A DNA stretch of 17,838 nt from Candidatus Opimibacter skivensis (GCA_016721905.1 JADKHH010000034.1:1-17838); one strand, 5' to 3'; positions 1 to 9,388 are shown, counted from the first letter of the stretch. The notes: generated from the sequence alone by a model not told the origin. Program-made: numbers and translations.

Positions 1-197
1 GTGATCATCCATAAAAGGAGATGTTTTTATATTTCTTCTGGATGATATGGAATATCCTTTAGCGCAAGATTCCATATCGCCACTACGGATGGAATGTCCA
101 GCATGATGGTGGTTCAGAAGGTTCTTTGCGTATGGAACCAGGGGTCAAAACGCATGAATTTGCCAAGATCATTGCTTCCGCGTTACAACTGGCTTAA
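1..197 (+). CDS. C-terminal tail of an unidentified protein (partial, frame-shifted)
   Basis: A coding tail runs off the left edge. From about position 78 the frame reads RHYGWNVQHDGGSEG and continues, ending in an amphipathic-looking helix (KTHEFAKIIASALQLA) before the TAA at 195-197. Upstream, another frame reads GDVFIFLLDDMEYPLAQDSI, so a one-base frame change is likely near position 75. The family is not recognised. The final helix after a polar loop resembles the ends of several hydrolases and transferases, which is not enough to name it. The gene lies upstream of, and in the same direction as, the membrane protein and FkbM methyltransferase genes, so a role in surface glycan or lipid metabolism is possible but unproven. 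Confidence 0.45.
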
Positions 198-588
198 CGC
201 ACATGTGGTGAACAGCCGTCAACGACGAACTCATCAAGGAGCACTTTGCAAGATGTCTGGAGGCCTGATAGATGTACCGGACGATGCAAGCATTGACAGC
301 TATAAGAATGTTACTTTCCGCCTGCAAATAATAATCCACCACAGTTACGCAAACAACAATGCTGGCAAAACTGGTGGCGGCTAACAGCATGGTAGACGGT
401 TTCAATCCAATCGTCCTTCAAATTCAAACAGCAGTAATAAACACAAGAAGCGTTACTAGTGAGCAGTTAAAAGTGAGCAGTTAGAAGTGAACATCAAAGT
501 AAAATCAATACTCACAACTCACTATTCACAACTCACCTAGAAAACTGCTAACTGCTAGTTGCTAACTGCTAATCACACTGCCAACCGA
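198..588. other. Gap of about 390 bases without a confident gene; its right part is repeat DNA
   Basis: No reading frame is convincing here. A frame around 260-330 (+) reads GGLIDVPDDASIDSYKNV and looks weakly protein-like, and another at 359-484 reads MLAKLVAANSMVDGFNP, but neither joins to a recognisable neighbour. With the heavy frame damage in this part of the window, a lost short gene cannot be excluded. The stretch from about 455 to 578 is the low-complexity repeat annotated separately. Confidence 0.4.
455..578. repeat. Low-complexity inverted repeat of AGCAGTTAG / CTAACTGCT units
   Basis: The left arm repeats GTGAGCAGTTA-like units, with AGCAGTTAG at 476-484. The right arm has CTAACTGCT at 548-556 and again at 562-570. 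Between them lie CTCACAACTCACT-type repeats. The arms can pair into a long imperfect hairpin. Such short-unit intergenic repeats are common in Bacteroidota genomes (general knowledge). A related fragment lies at about 3532-3560. Confidence 0.7.
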
Positions 589-2819
589 ATGAAACTTTAC
601 CCTTCCCCTGGCTCATCCGATCATTTTTTGTGCTTGTTTTGCCGGCGGTCATCCTGTACAGTTTATTCACGAGAGTTGTTGTTCGTCCTGCCTGCCATCT
701 TTTAAAGATTGTGGCGACGGGCTGAAAAATCCATCATCCTCTTGACTATTGTGCCAAGCATGATGATGGGTTTCATTTTTACAGGGATGAATTATCCGTA
801 CGGGGAAATATTTATACCGATGGGTTCAATCAACTGCTCCCTGGATACACTGACCGAGCGATCAGCACACCGCCCATGTTGACCGCTTTGTCATCGGCAC
901 GCTCAACATGCTGATGTTACTATCCATCTATCTGGCGATCATAATCACTACCTCCTGCTCAGGCGGTGGATGATAGGTCGATGGTGGGCATTTGGTGCCG
1001 CACTTCCATCATATTTCTTCTCCTGCCACCATGGCGCTTATGGGCATTATGGATTGGGGTATGTATGCTTTCTTCCCCTTGTTCCTGCTCCTTCTTGATA
1101 AACTGATCAGGGATAAAGAAAAAAATGGATATGTGGGATTTCATCAGGGTTCTTATCGTCGTGATGAGCCTGACGCACATGTATTTCTGTTGCTGAGCGC
1201 AATCATTGCTTTTCGATCCCCGCCTTTGGTGGTGGTATCACCGCAAGGACAAGATTGCAGTGAGACGTATGGTTCCGGCTTTACTAGGTGTTATCATTTT
1301 ACTCCGGGATGCTTCTTGTTGGATTGCGGAAAGGAACTGATGATATCGTAGACAGGCCAACAGAGCTATGTGGGGCATTGATAACCATACGATCACCTTC
1401 GAAACTACCTTCTTCCCATTTATTCCACCGCTGGATAAAGCAATGGACAAATCATTCTTAATCGCAATAAACCTATCACAGAACGTGTAGCGTATGTAGG
1501 CATGATTGGTTTGCTTTGATACCTGGCAATCGTTCCGTTCCTATTTAGAAAACGGGAGGATGAAGTACCAAACAGTTAACGTCAAAGTATTTCTATGGGC
1601 AGCGATCACATCCTGGTGCATGGCTGCAGGAGTATTTTATCAGAATGGATTTAAATTTCTTTGGGAAGCGATACCTGTGCTAAAACAATTCCGGGGACTT
1701 GGACGATTTGGTATTCCCTTCTATTACCTATACCTGTTGGTATGCACGTACATAGCCTGGCATATGTTCAGGAGGCTTAGAGAAAGAGAACTCGGGGCGA
1801 TCGGCGGATATATTTTAGGCGCTATGTTTCTGGTGTGGGGATTTGAATCCTGGCTGAATATCAAAAGCAGTCAGAGATCCTGTCTTCAGGCAAAACCTTT
1901 GGCTAGCGACTGCAAAAGATGATTATGTTCCGCTACTCAATGCTGCGGGTTATACCCCTGATTCTTTTCAGGCCATACTACAATTGCCGCTGGTTGCTAT
2001 TGGTAATGAAATGATGGGTGTGACACGTGGATTCTGGACCTTTCGCGAAGGCGTGCATGCTTCTACAGAAACGGGATTGCCGATGATTGATTATGCCATG
2101 TCTCGTACTTCAATATCACAAGGCATGGATATCGTTGAATTAATTTCAACACCATACGCTAAAAAGAGAAGAGCAGAACATTTTAATGACAAACCCATTT
2201 TGTTGTTATGTGAAGAGGAATTTGTAATTCCAGCAGAAAAAAAATGGATCACTCTCGGTAAAAAAATAGGAACATACAAATCAATCACCCTGTATGCTCT
2301 GCCGGCTTCAGTATTCAAAACAGCAACGCTTCCTCCTTTACCTGCCGATCAGAAAGATGTACCGTGTTCCGGTTGGTTTGATGGGTTCGACGACCATCTA
2401 TGTGATACGACCATGTCAGGCAAAGGTGCTGTGCCAATAAAAACCGATCAGACTTCTATATGGTCTTATACTGACACTTCGGCTGTACAACGCCCATGGA
2501 TAGTGAGTTTCTGGTCGCGCGTTGACAACCTGAAAGGGTTGTACCTGTCTATCGAATGATGGAGACCGATCCGAATGGAACAGTTACCCAAAATACCGCA
2601 TGGGAAGAGAGGTGATATTATGGTCTTGAAGTATACGGAGAATGGATCGAAGTCATTTTCCATGGACAACGCTGGGCAAAGGATACAAGTACGAATTGTT
2701 TTTTGACAATACCGGACCTGTGATTGACAATCTGCTGATTCGGTCTGCAACAGATACCTGTGTATATCACTTCCGAAATGACCCTTTACAATAACCTGCC
2801 GATACCCGCTGCGAAATGA
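589..2819 (+). CDS. Large multi-pass membrane protein, YfhO-like or glycosyltransferase-like, with a soluble C-terminal domain; reading frame broken many times
   Basis: The best start is the ATG at 589, giving MKLYPFPWLIRSFF and further hydrophobic sequence once small frame changes are allowed. Hydrophobic segments in alternating frames include FVIGTLNMLMLLSIYLAI (about 890-945) and a longer intact piece at 1558-1900. That piece carries FRGLGRFGIPFYYLYLL followed by two membrane helices, a pattern I associate with YfhO-type membrane proteins thought to modify or move lipid-linked sugars. From about 1920 to 2819 the protein is soluble and presumably outside the membrane. Its last part (FDGFDDHLCD, then WIVSFWSRVD, then YELFFDN) looks like a beta-sandwich. 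Total length would be about 740 residues, reasonable for the family. Frame changes occur throughout, most densely at 600-1560. The gene is followed closely by an FkbM methyltransferase. Family assignment is moderate; the function is inferred. Confidence 0.6.
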
Positions 2820-2848
2820 GAGTTACTGAAGAAGATAGTACATCTGTC

Positions 2849-3537
2849 ATGGCCGCCCTCACCCTTAATGAGCGCTATGACCGGCAGACTAAAGAACGGT
2901 CATCAAAAAGTCCCTAAGTCCGATAGCCTATGTATCGATGTTGGTCGCTTAAAAGGAGAAACTTTCCAGGCCATGATCGACAGCGCACCAAATGTTCATC
3001 ATAAAGCTTTTGAACCGGTACCACAACAATATGTCTTCCTCAAAGAACAGTTTCGGCAACAAGGCCGATATATTTCCATATGCATTGGGAATGAAAACAA
3101 ACAGACTACGTTTCATCATGTCGTGATAATCCAACGTATTCCGGACTTCAGCAGCGACAATACAAGGGTGAAGAGACCATTAATGAAATAGCTGTTGAGG
3201 TTAGGAAAATGGATGATGTCATCGGCCAAGACACTCCTATCACACTTATCCAAAATTGATGTTGAAGGCGGCGAGCATGATGTGATGCAAGGGCCGTTGC
3301 TGTTTTAAATAAATGGCATCCTTACCTCATTTTGAACATGGTATCGGAGGGGCGGATAAGCAGGTGTGAAACCCAGTGACGTCCATGACCTACTGGTCAA
3401 CACGCTAGCTACCGGATCTGCCTGATGGGTGATTATCTGAAAAAAAGAAACGACTGAAGGTTTTACATGCTGCGTTTGAGGAGCAGTTTTGGAAAGGAAC
3501 TGATTGTTATTTCCTTGCTGTGTGGAAAGAGAGTTAG
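2849..3537 (+). CDS. FkbM-family SAM-dependent methyltransferase (frame-shifted)
   Basis: The likely start is the ATG at 2849 (MAALTLNERYDRQTKE). The ordered FkbM motifs can be read across several frames. First comes the SAM-binding start LCIDVG, then GETFQAMIDSAPNVHHKAFEP and Q..FLKEQF. They are followed by ALGNENKQTTFHHVVDNP, KIDVEGGEHDVMQGA, and a terminal part ending FLAVWKES at the TAG 3535-3537. FkbM proteins methylate hydroxyl groups, often on sugars of polysaccharides or antibiotics. The acceptor here is unknown. The gene starts about 30 bases after the end of the upstream membrane protein gene, suggesting one operon for surface glycan or lipid modification. At least four frame changes are needed to read it through. 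Homology remains clear in each piece, so consensus errors are likelier than decay. Confidence 0.75.
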
Positions 3538-3618
3538 AAGTGAGAAGTTAGCATTAGCAGTTAAAGTAAATGATAGGAAAAGCTTTCTCCGTGTACTCTG
3601 TTCTCCGTGCGAAACACA
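3532..3618. repeat. Repeat fragment in the gap between the converging FkbM and rnr genes
   Basis: The 3' end of the FkbM gene runs into TTAGAAGTGAGAAGTTAGC and TTAGCAGTTAAAG, which match the repeat at 455-578. After this comes a CTCCGTG...CTCCGTG direct repeat (about 3587-3610). The repeat overlaps the last codons and stop of the FkbM gene, so the present stop may be supplied by the repeat. Confidence 0.55.
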
Positions 3619-5861
3619 TTAATCCATCTTTCTGGTCTTCGGCTTCTGCCTTCGTGCTGACAGCAGGTCATTCTCTACCAGTTCGAGATCCATTTGGCGG
3701 GCCGTCATATCGATTTTCGGATGCGTACTATGACCGGTTGGCCATTGTATTTTTCACCGGTTCTGGATCCGGCGGTATAAGGGGCTGTCACATAAAATCC
3801 TCCTCCCATCGTGCGGAAAGAGATCATACCTCTGCCCTTGAATCATCCAGCTCTACAAAATTCCACTTTCGATCACGCCGGAAATCACACCGGAGAACTC
3901 CTGCCCCACTCTTCCTTGAGGTACCCATTTGTTTGTATTTGATGGACTCCTTTCGGCTGTCATGGCAGCGCGTTCACGATCAGAGATATGTTTACATCGC
4001 GCTCCAGATTGGATTTGTCTTCACGATGTATCGATGCAGGTTGGCATCTAAAATGCGGTGTACCAAAACATCTGAGTATCTTCCTGATGGGTGAAGTGAA
4101 GTGCGTATAAAAATCAAAAGCGAGACCGTAGTGCCCGATATTATTGGTGGTATATATAGCCTTAGCCATCGTGCGGATTGCTAATGGTTCCAGCAATCTT
4201 AACTTCTCATCTTCTTTTGCAGCTTCCGCCAGGCGGTTGAATGATTTTGAAATCTGTTTTGGGGTATCAATCTGCAGCGAAAAGCGCAAGCTCGCGCGCG
4301 AAACGCTGAAAATCCATCAAACGATCAGGATCCGGAACATCATGCACCCTGTATGGAAACGGTATCTCCTGCGACTTGCCTTTCTGCGCCATCAGTGTTG
4401 CTACTTCACGGTTGGCCAGCAACATAAAATCTTCAATCAGTAAATGGGCTTCCTTACGTTCTTTGACAAAGATCTCCAGGGTCTGTCCAAACTCATCTAC
4501 TTTAAACTGTAACTCATCAGTCTCAAACGTGATAGCACCATCACGGAATCTCTTCTTACGTAATGACTCCGCAATTTTATTGAGCTTATTCAATTCTTCT
4601 ACATACGGACCCCCCGGTATCCATTACTTCCTGTGCAGCCTCATAGGAGAAGCGATGATCTGAAAAAATCACTGTGCGACCAAAACCATCGATCCACTAC
4701 TTTGTGGTCTCATCGATTTCGAACACTGCAGAGTAACACAAACTTTCTTCGTGTGGTCGTAGTGAACACAGTTCGTTAGATAATTTCTCGGGGAGCATCG
4801 GACATACCCTGTCTACCAGGTAAACAGAAGTGGACCTGAATAAAGCCTCTTTGTCAATAGCTGTCCCAGGTTTGACATAATGCGACACATCTGCTATGTG
4901 AACGCCTACTTCTGTATGCCCATTTTCCAGCGTGCGTATGGATAATGCATCATCAAAATCCTTAGCAGTGACAGGGTCAATCGTGAAGGTTGTGATACCT
5001 CTGAAATCTCTACGATTTGCAATTTCTTCTGCTGTGATTTCATCCGGGAGTTTCAAGCATTCTTCGAGGACTTCATCAGGCCATGCAAGATTAAAGCCAT
5101 TGTGAATGAGTATGGACTGCATCTCCAGTTCATGACTTCCTGAGGCACCTAACACGTGCACTACTTCACCGGAAGGTGATCCTGGCTCCAGTCCGTTATC
5201 TTAACCACAACTTTATCTCCATCAATCGCCTCAGACATTTTATCTATCGGGACGATGATATCAAACGGCATGTTCATCCTGATCTGGCACCAGCACTGCA
5301 AATTTCTTATAGAGTTTGAGGTACGGATGACTTGTTCCAGCGCGCGTTTGACAATGGTCACTACCCTTCCTTCTGGTTTACGGCCCTTGCGACCAGGGAT
5401 GATATCTACCCGCACAATATCCTTATGCATGGCTCCACCGGTATACTTGGCAGGCACATAGATATCTTCTTCTATATCATCCATGATCACATAGGCAGAT
5501 CCTGACCTGGTCATATCCACTCTACCCTGATGAACATTTTTCCCTGCTATGGCAATGGCTTTAGCTGGCCTTGGTGTGTTCTGATACAACTTTAGGTCTC
5601 ATCAGAGAGGTGTATATCTCATCACCTGCCGTAGCCAGTTTTCCTTGCTTGACGAGTGCATCCATCACGCGGACCATGTCGGCCTCTGCCATTGGCTATC
5701 TTGAGTTTCTTGATCAACTGGCGCGGTGTCCAGGAAGGGCTTTTACTTTGTTGGATGGTCTCTATGGCCAATGCCCGCAACTTAGCATAAGGCAATTTCT
5801 GGCCTTTGGGGTTTGCTATACGGAGAGATGATTCCGTTTTATTCTTCGTTGTCTTCTTCAT
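3619..5861 (-). CDS. rnr: Ribonuclease R (RNB/S1 exoribonuclease), reading frame broken in many places
   Basis: RNase R is a 3'-to-5' exoribonuclease that degrades structured RNA. The start is the ATG at 5861 (MKKTTKNK). About 745 codons follow to the TAA at 3621-3619, the usual family length. In order one can read an N-terminal winged-helix-like region (LRALAIETIQQSK, then LVKQGKLATAGDEIY), cold-shock-like segments (VDMTRSGSAYVIMDDIEEDIY) and the RNB core. The core has IDPVTAKDFDDALSI carrying the acidic metal-binding cluster, then VGVHIADVSHYV, then FYTHFTSPIRRYSDV. A C-terminal S1 domain follows (QEFSGVISGVIESGIFVEL) with a basic tail (RRQKPKTRK). All key catalytic residues are visible, but about eight or more frame changes split the gene. 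For example, one G fewer near 5690 restores NAEADMVRVMDALV. The start overlaps the stop of the upstream small gene by four bases, so the two are probably translationally coupled. Confidence 0.9.
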
Positions 5862-6365
5862 TTGTTTCGTACGTAAAAAACACCCGTCGGCAAAATTTCC
5901 ATTTGGTATGTCTGTGTCTGTTCAGGGTCCATACCTGCCTCATCGGTTTGTGCCATGCCTTCCCGCGATGACGATGCTCATATCTTCATTGATCACCGCT
6001 ACTGAATGTAAGATACCTTCTTCCTCGTAGCGCAAACCGCCAACGATGGCATGGCTCAGCGGCACGCCCTCTGCCGTGTACGTTGCAAGAATAAACTCGT
6101 AGCGTAATACACCCGCTTTCCAATAAATCATGGCGTAGTAATCCTTTGTACCGGCAATGCGGCCATAAGGTACATATTCGGTAAACTCATCCACCTCATC
6201 GCTTTCGAAAGGCAGGATATAGGCATCCTGCAGCACCCCGGGCAGCGGCAAAGGGTCTGAGGGAATCTGACTCATATCCGGCAAAAGGCTTAACGGAAGT
6301 TCCAACGGAGGGAAGAATTCAATAAATTCGGCAACTGGGCCGTGGGTAGTCTTTTCACAAGACAA
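5858..6365 (-). CDS. Conserved-looking hypothetical protein, about 168 residues, coupled to rnr (one frame change)
   Basis: The frame from 6365 reads SCEKTTHGPVAEFIEF, then a proline-rich stretch, then PYGRIAGTKDYYAMIYWKAG and VPLSHAIVGGLRYEEEG, up to INEDMSIVIA. There the frame shifts. Removing one G from a GGG run near 5960 gives EGMAQTDEAGMDP and the end TGVFYVRNK, with its TGA at 5860-5858 inside the ATGA that starts rnr. No signal peptide or membrane segment is seen, so it is probably cytoplasmic. I do not recognise the family. The start is uncertain: 6365 is a TTG codon lying inside a perfect -7 promoter match, so the ATG at 6275 (MSQIPSDPLPL) or another downstream codon may be used. 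Coupling to rnr suggests an RNA-related or co-regulated role, by inference only. Confidence 0.65.
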
Positions 6366-6370
6366 ATTTA
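6363..6370 (-). promoter_or_regulatory. Possible Bacteroidota -7 box (TAAATTTG) for the hypothetical-rnr operon
   Basis: On the minus strand the octamer TAAATTTG matches the Bacteroidota primary sigma factor -7 consensus TAnnTTTG exactly. It lies in the 75-base divergent gap between the rnr operon and the lipoprotein operon. No good -33 TTTG is found at the usual distance. If real, transcription would start near 6356, inside the reading frame that begins at 6365. Confidence 0.3.
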
Positions 6371-6440
6371 TGGTTATAAACCCAACCCAGGCATAAATGG
6401 TTTACGTCTATCCTTTTAAAGAGGCAAATCTCACCACAAC

Positions 6441-7549
6441 ATGATAAACCTTAGAGGTCAGTTTATTGGAATACTAGCTATGATTGGCCTTGCTTTATCC
6501 TCGGCATGCACCCTGGATGAACCCGCGGATACCAACCAGGATCCTGCCCTGACCCTTGATTATACACAACATCTGTCATTGACCAATCTGACCTGGGATC
6601 CTGTCAGGGTCACCGGATTTAAAGAATATATCATCCTTCAATCTTCTAATCCTATCCCTAATAGCCCAACACCTGTCATCAATCAGGATGTCACTGTGCT
6701 CAAGCGAATCAAAGATGTCGATATCACCAGTCTATCCGTCCCCACGATGCTGTTTAGTCCTGATATCTGTTACAAATTATATTGTGCCGTTGATGATCGG
6801 TTTTATACTCATCAACCCTATGTATCCAGCAGGCTAATGTCTATGGATTTGATCAATCTCCTGCATGGCTTCGGAGATATAATTTTCCAGCGTTGACATC
6901 TTCCCATTCAAAAAATTTCAATCAGATATTGTGGGCAGCCAATGTGCACAATGAATTTGTATTTGTGGCTACGGATGATTTTAATAATAATTTCCAGGTG
7001 CTAAGCAGGAGCAACCTGAGTTTGATTCATGGGGCTCAAACCATGACAGGCAATCAGAATATAGCAGTATTCCCTGGTGAGCCACTGACGGTGCTGATGA
7101 TAGGCCCATCTGAAGCAAAAAATATTCGATCGAAGCAAACGGAATGATTTCGGCCACTGTGGATGTGCCTGCGAGAATATTGCAACCCGATCTGCAGTCA
7201 ACCTGTGCTGAAGGAACTGACTTATTTATTTGTGGCCGGGAAGGGACGATCATCAACAGGAACGGGGTGAATGTCGGAACACTCCAATACGGATATCAAT
7301 GCTTCGATCCTGCTGAACCGTTTATCCATTGACGAAAAGAAAGCAATTTATATCATCAACGATAATGGGGTCATGCGGCTGGAGATAGCAGACATCAGCC
7401 AGCTGCCTCTTGTGACGCTGCTTACTACATATGATTTACCAGCCCTGAGTTATGCGGATGTGATTCCTGAAGAACAGATCATCTACGTGATAGGTACATC
7501 CTTTAACAGCAGTCAGGCGCAGACCACCATCCTGAGATATCCCCTATAG
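6441..7549 (+). CDS. Surface lipoprotein of about 369 residues, possibly beta-propeller-like (frame-shifted)
   Basis: The ATG at 6441 begins MINLRGQFIGILAMIGLALSSAC, a signal peptide with a lipobox (SSAC), so the protein should be lipid-anchored. An N-terminal segment follows that resembles a fibronectin-type III strand pattern (LSLTNLTWDPVRVTGFKEYI). Later segments have the rhythm of short repeated beta-strands seen in propellers: VFVATDDFNNNFQVLSRSN, then TDLFICGREGTIINRNG, KKAIYIINDNGVMRLEI and EQIIYVIGTSFNSS. The protein is readable in four frame pieces that change near 6890, 7140 and 7275, and ends at the TAG 7547-7549. The next gene starts three bases later, so this is the first gene of an operon with the barrel-like protein and the cytochrome c peroxidase. 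No enzymatic motif is seen; a binding or scaffold role is inferred. Confidence 0.65.
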
Positions 7550-7552
7550 ACT

Positions 7553-8012
7553 ATGATCCGTCGTATACTCCATACTGCACTGTTAATAACATCCTTTGCT
7601 TTCAACGCATGGAGTCAATCCAGTGACACGACCTATTATCATTGGAACCTGGGAATCAGCGCAGGGGACATACTGCACGAACTCTTCAACGGAGAGAACA
7701 GCAATAAATCCTATCCGGCTTTTGTGTTGGAATATTCAGGTCAGCAGTATTCAGTTCAGGCAGGTTTCAGGACGGATTACAACATGACCAATACCTCCTA
7801 TGATGGCTTCCTTGATCAGGAAGTAGATGAATCATGTTCATCCCCGCATCAGCCTGGGGACAGAAGCAAGCCTGATCTATTCGGTCACCAGATCTGAGTT
7901 GCAACAGATCTTTACCAACTTCCCTGACTTCAACAATACGAAGGAAACAGTGGAAGGTAATTCGCTTGTAGTCAATGAACCGGCTACCATTTATCTGCGC
8001 TTCCATTTTTAA
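7553..8012 (+). CDS. Small outer-membrane beta-barrel-like protein (frame-shifted, possibly shortened)
   Basis: The ATG at 7553 begins MIRRILHTALLITSFAFNAWSQ, a clear Sec signal peptide with cleavage after WSQ. The mature part alternates polar and hydrophobic residues (YHWNLGISAGDILHELF, FVLEYSGQQYSVQAGFR), typical of outer-membrane barrel strands. The frame is lost around 7827-7850. The second piece (PRISLGTEASLIYSVTR) ends ATIYLRFHF, a C-terminal aromatic strand typical of barrel assembly signals, before the TAA at 8010-8012. The joined product is about 152 residues, shorter than most such proteins, so central sequence may be missing. It lies between the surface lipoprotein and the peroxidase, with gaps of 3 and 37 bases, suggesting a shared envelope location. 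Its specific function is unknown. Confidence 0.65.
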
Positions 8013-8049
8013 AAATTAATACTTATTTTTCATTCAAATCATACCCGAT

Positions 8050-9177
8050 ATGAAACCATTTCAAACCCTGTTGTCCCTCTGTCTACTTTTTGTACTGGTG
8101 TCCTGTCAAGAGGATTCCTTTAAGACCAAAATCGAGTATCCGGTCCTGCCGGAGACTTCCTACAGCTACAAGCCAAACTGGGGCGGAATGCACAGCCATA
8201 TGGTCGGCCAGGATCTTGGCATTACGGATGCAGGAGCTACTCTGGGAAGAGTATTATTCTATGACAAAATATTGTCGATTGACAATACAGTATCCTGTGG
8301 ATCATGTCACCTTCAGTCCATCGGGTTTGCTGATCAGGCCAGGTTAAGTGATGGAATCGACAACCAAAAGACAGACCGTAATGCACCTCCTATCAGCAAT
8401 CTGTATGATGACAATCTGTTATTCTGGGATGGCCGGGCGACGAGCCTCAATGATCTGGTATTACAACCGGTGCGCAACCATAAGGAAATGGGTATGGAGA
8501 ATATGGAATTTCTGGTTGCCAAGATCAAAGCTGCACCATACTATGATGAGTTGTTTTCTAAAGCATACGGCAGCAACGAGGTGACATCTGATCGCGTAGC
8601 TGATGCCATGACGCAATTCGTCAAGAGTATGATTGGCTGTGATAGTGAAATGGATCGCCTGCAAGTTTCAGGGCAGCCCCTATCGCCACAGGCTGAAGCT
8701 GGTAGGAATGTATTCTTTGGAAAAGGAAGTTGTTACAATTGCCATTCAGGTCCTGACTTCAATGATCGCGGTGGATTCTTTGATCCATTCTTTCCACCCA
8801 ATGGTGGTGGTTTCGGATGGGCTCAAGACATTGCTGATATCGGATTGGATAAAGAATATACGGATGTAGGCATGGGTGTTTTTGATCAGGAGTTGGTAGG
8901 TGTTTTCAAAATCCCTTCACTTCGCAATGTTGCCTTGACTGCGCCGTATATGCATGATGGACGGTTTGCCACCCTCGAGGAGGTCATCAATCATTATGAT
9001 TCAGGGATCAATAAATCACCAAATCTTGATGATGTTTTCAAGAGTTGGGATACAGGCGAAACTATCCGTCTAGGCTTATCTGAAGAGGAGAAATCTTCGC
9101 TTGTAGCCTTCCTGCACACCCTTACGGATGAGAATTATATGAATGATTTGCGCTTTTCAGACCCTTTTAAGAAGTAA
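8050..9177 (+). CDS. Di-haem cytochrome c peroxidase, lipoprotein (MauG/CcpA family)
   Basis: This 375-residue protein is intact. Residues 1-19 are a lipoprotein signal ending LFVLVSC, with Cys19 the expected lipid-anchored residue. Two c-type haem sites are present: CGSCH at 83-87 and CYNCH at 228-232. Between them are the family motifs LFWDGRATSLNDLVLQP (124-140) and NHKEMGM. After the second haem come FKIPSLRNVALTAPYMHDGRF (286-306), whose Met301 is a likely axial ligand of one haem, and TLEEVINHYDSG. Characterised members reduce hydrogen peroxide with electrons from small cytochromes or oxidise protein partners, as MauG and MbnH do. Here the enzyme sits last in a cluster with a surface lipoprotein and a barrel-like protein. 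Whether it detoxifies peroxide or modifies a partner cannot be told from sequence. An AT-rich, structured region follows. Confidence 0.93.
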   Translation: MKPFQTLLSLCLLFVLVSCQEDSFKTKIEYPVLPETSYSYKPNWGGMHSHMVGQDLGITDAGATLGRVLFYDKILSIDNTVSCGSCHLQSIGFADQARLSDGIDNQKTDRNAPPISNLYDDNLLFWDGRATSLNDLVLQPVRNHKEMGMENMEFLVAKIKAAPYYDELFSKAYGSNEVTSDRVADAMTQFVKSMIGCDSEMDRLQVSGQPLSPQAEAGRNVFFGKGSCYNCHSGPDFNDRGGFFDPFFPPNGGGFGWAQDIADIGLDKEYTDVGMGVFDQELVGVFKIPSLRNVALTAPYMHDGRFATLEEVINHYDSGINKSPNLDDVFKSWDTGETIRLGLSEEEKSSLVAFLHTLTDENYMNDLRFSDPFKK

Positions 9178-9289
9178 TAAGCTGAATAATAGCATATTAT
9201 ACATATTTTTTGGCCCTCATTATTTTAACATTATAGATACGATATTTCTATAATAATTTATCATATGTTTAGTATATTTGGCCCCTGAT

Positions 9290-9388
9290 TACCACCTGAC
9301 TCTAGATTTGAAGTGGTCGGCATAACACCCAAATTTCACCTTTTTGCATAAAAAAGGAGAAACACTCCCAAGTTTTTGTCAGGTGGTA
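9290..9388. repeat. Nested inverted-repeat element, candidate bidirectional terminator
   Basis: TACCACCTGAC at 9290-9300 is perfectly inverted as GTCAGGTGGTA at 9378-9388. Inside is a second hairpin, TTTCaCCTTTTT / AAAAAAGGaGAAA, around a GCAT loop (9334-9362). The right arm is followed by TTATTTTTG. The position between two converging genes and the T-rich flank fit a transcription end structure. A small non-autonomous mobile element is an alternative, but no clear target duplication is seen. Confidence 0.55.

Noticed and set aside
94..384. A 96-residue plus-strand frame near the left edge
   Set aside because: Its first part is an out-of-frame reading of the gene tail ending at 197, and the rest has no recognisable feature.
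169..405. A minus-strand frame with a signal-like start (MKPSTMLLAATSFASIVVC)
   Set aside because: It overlaps the plus-strand gene tail, the rest is Cys- and Val-rich without strand or motif pattern, and there is no supporting neighbour.
3570..4094. A 174-residue frame on the plus strand
   Set aside because: It is antisense to the S1 and C-terminal part of rnr, whose minus-strand reading (GQEFSGVISGVIESG) is clearly the real one; the plus frame is Ser/Arg-rich with no motif.
3619..5861. Programmed ribosomal frameshifting in rnr
   Set aside because: There are too many frame changes, in both directions and without slippery heptamers or recoding structures; sequence errors explain them more simply.
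7827..8012. Separate small gene starting MNHVHPRISLG
   Set aside because: It continues the barrel protein after a frame change and ends in a typical terminal barrel strand; on its own it has no signal peptide.
9290..9388. Annotation as a mobile MITE
   Set aside because: The terminal inverted repeats are exact, but the flanks (GAT before, TTA after) show no target-site duplication.
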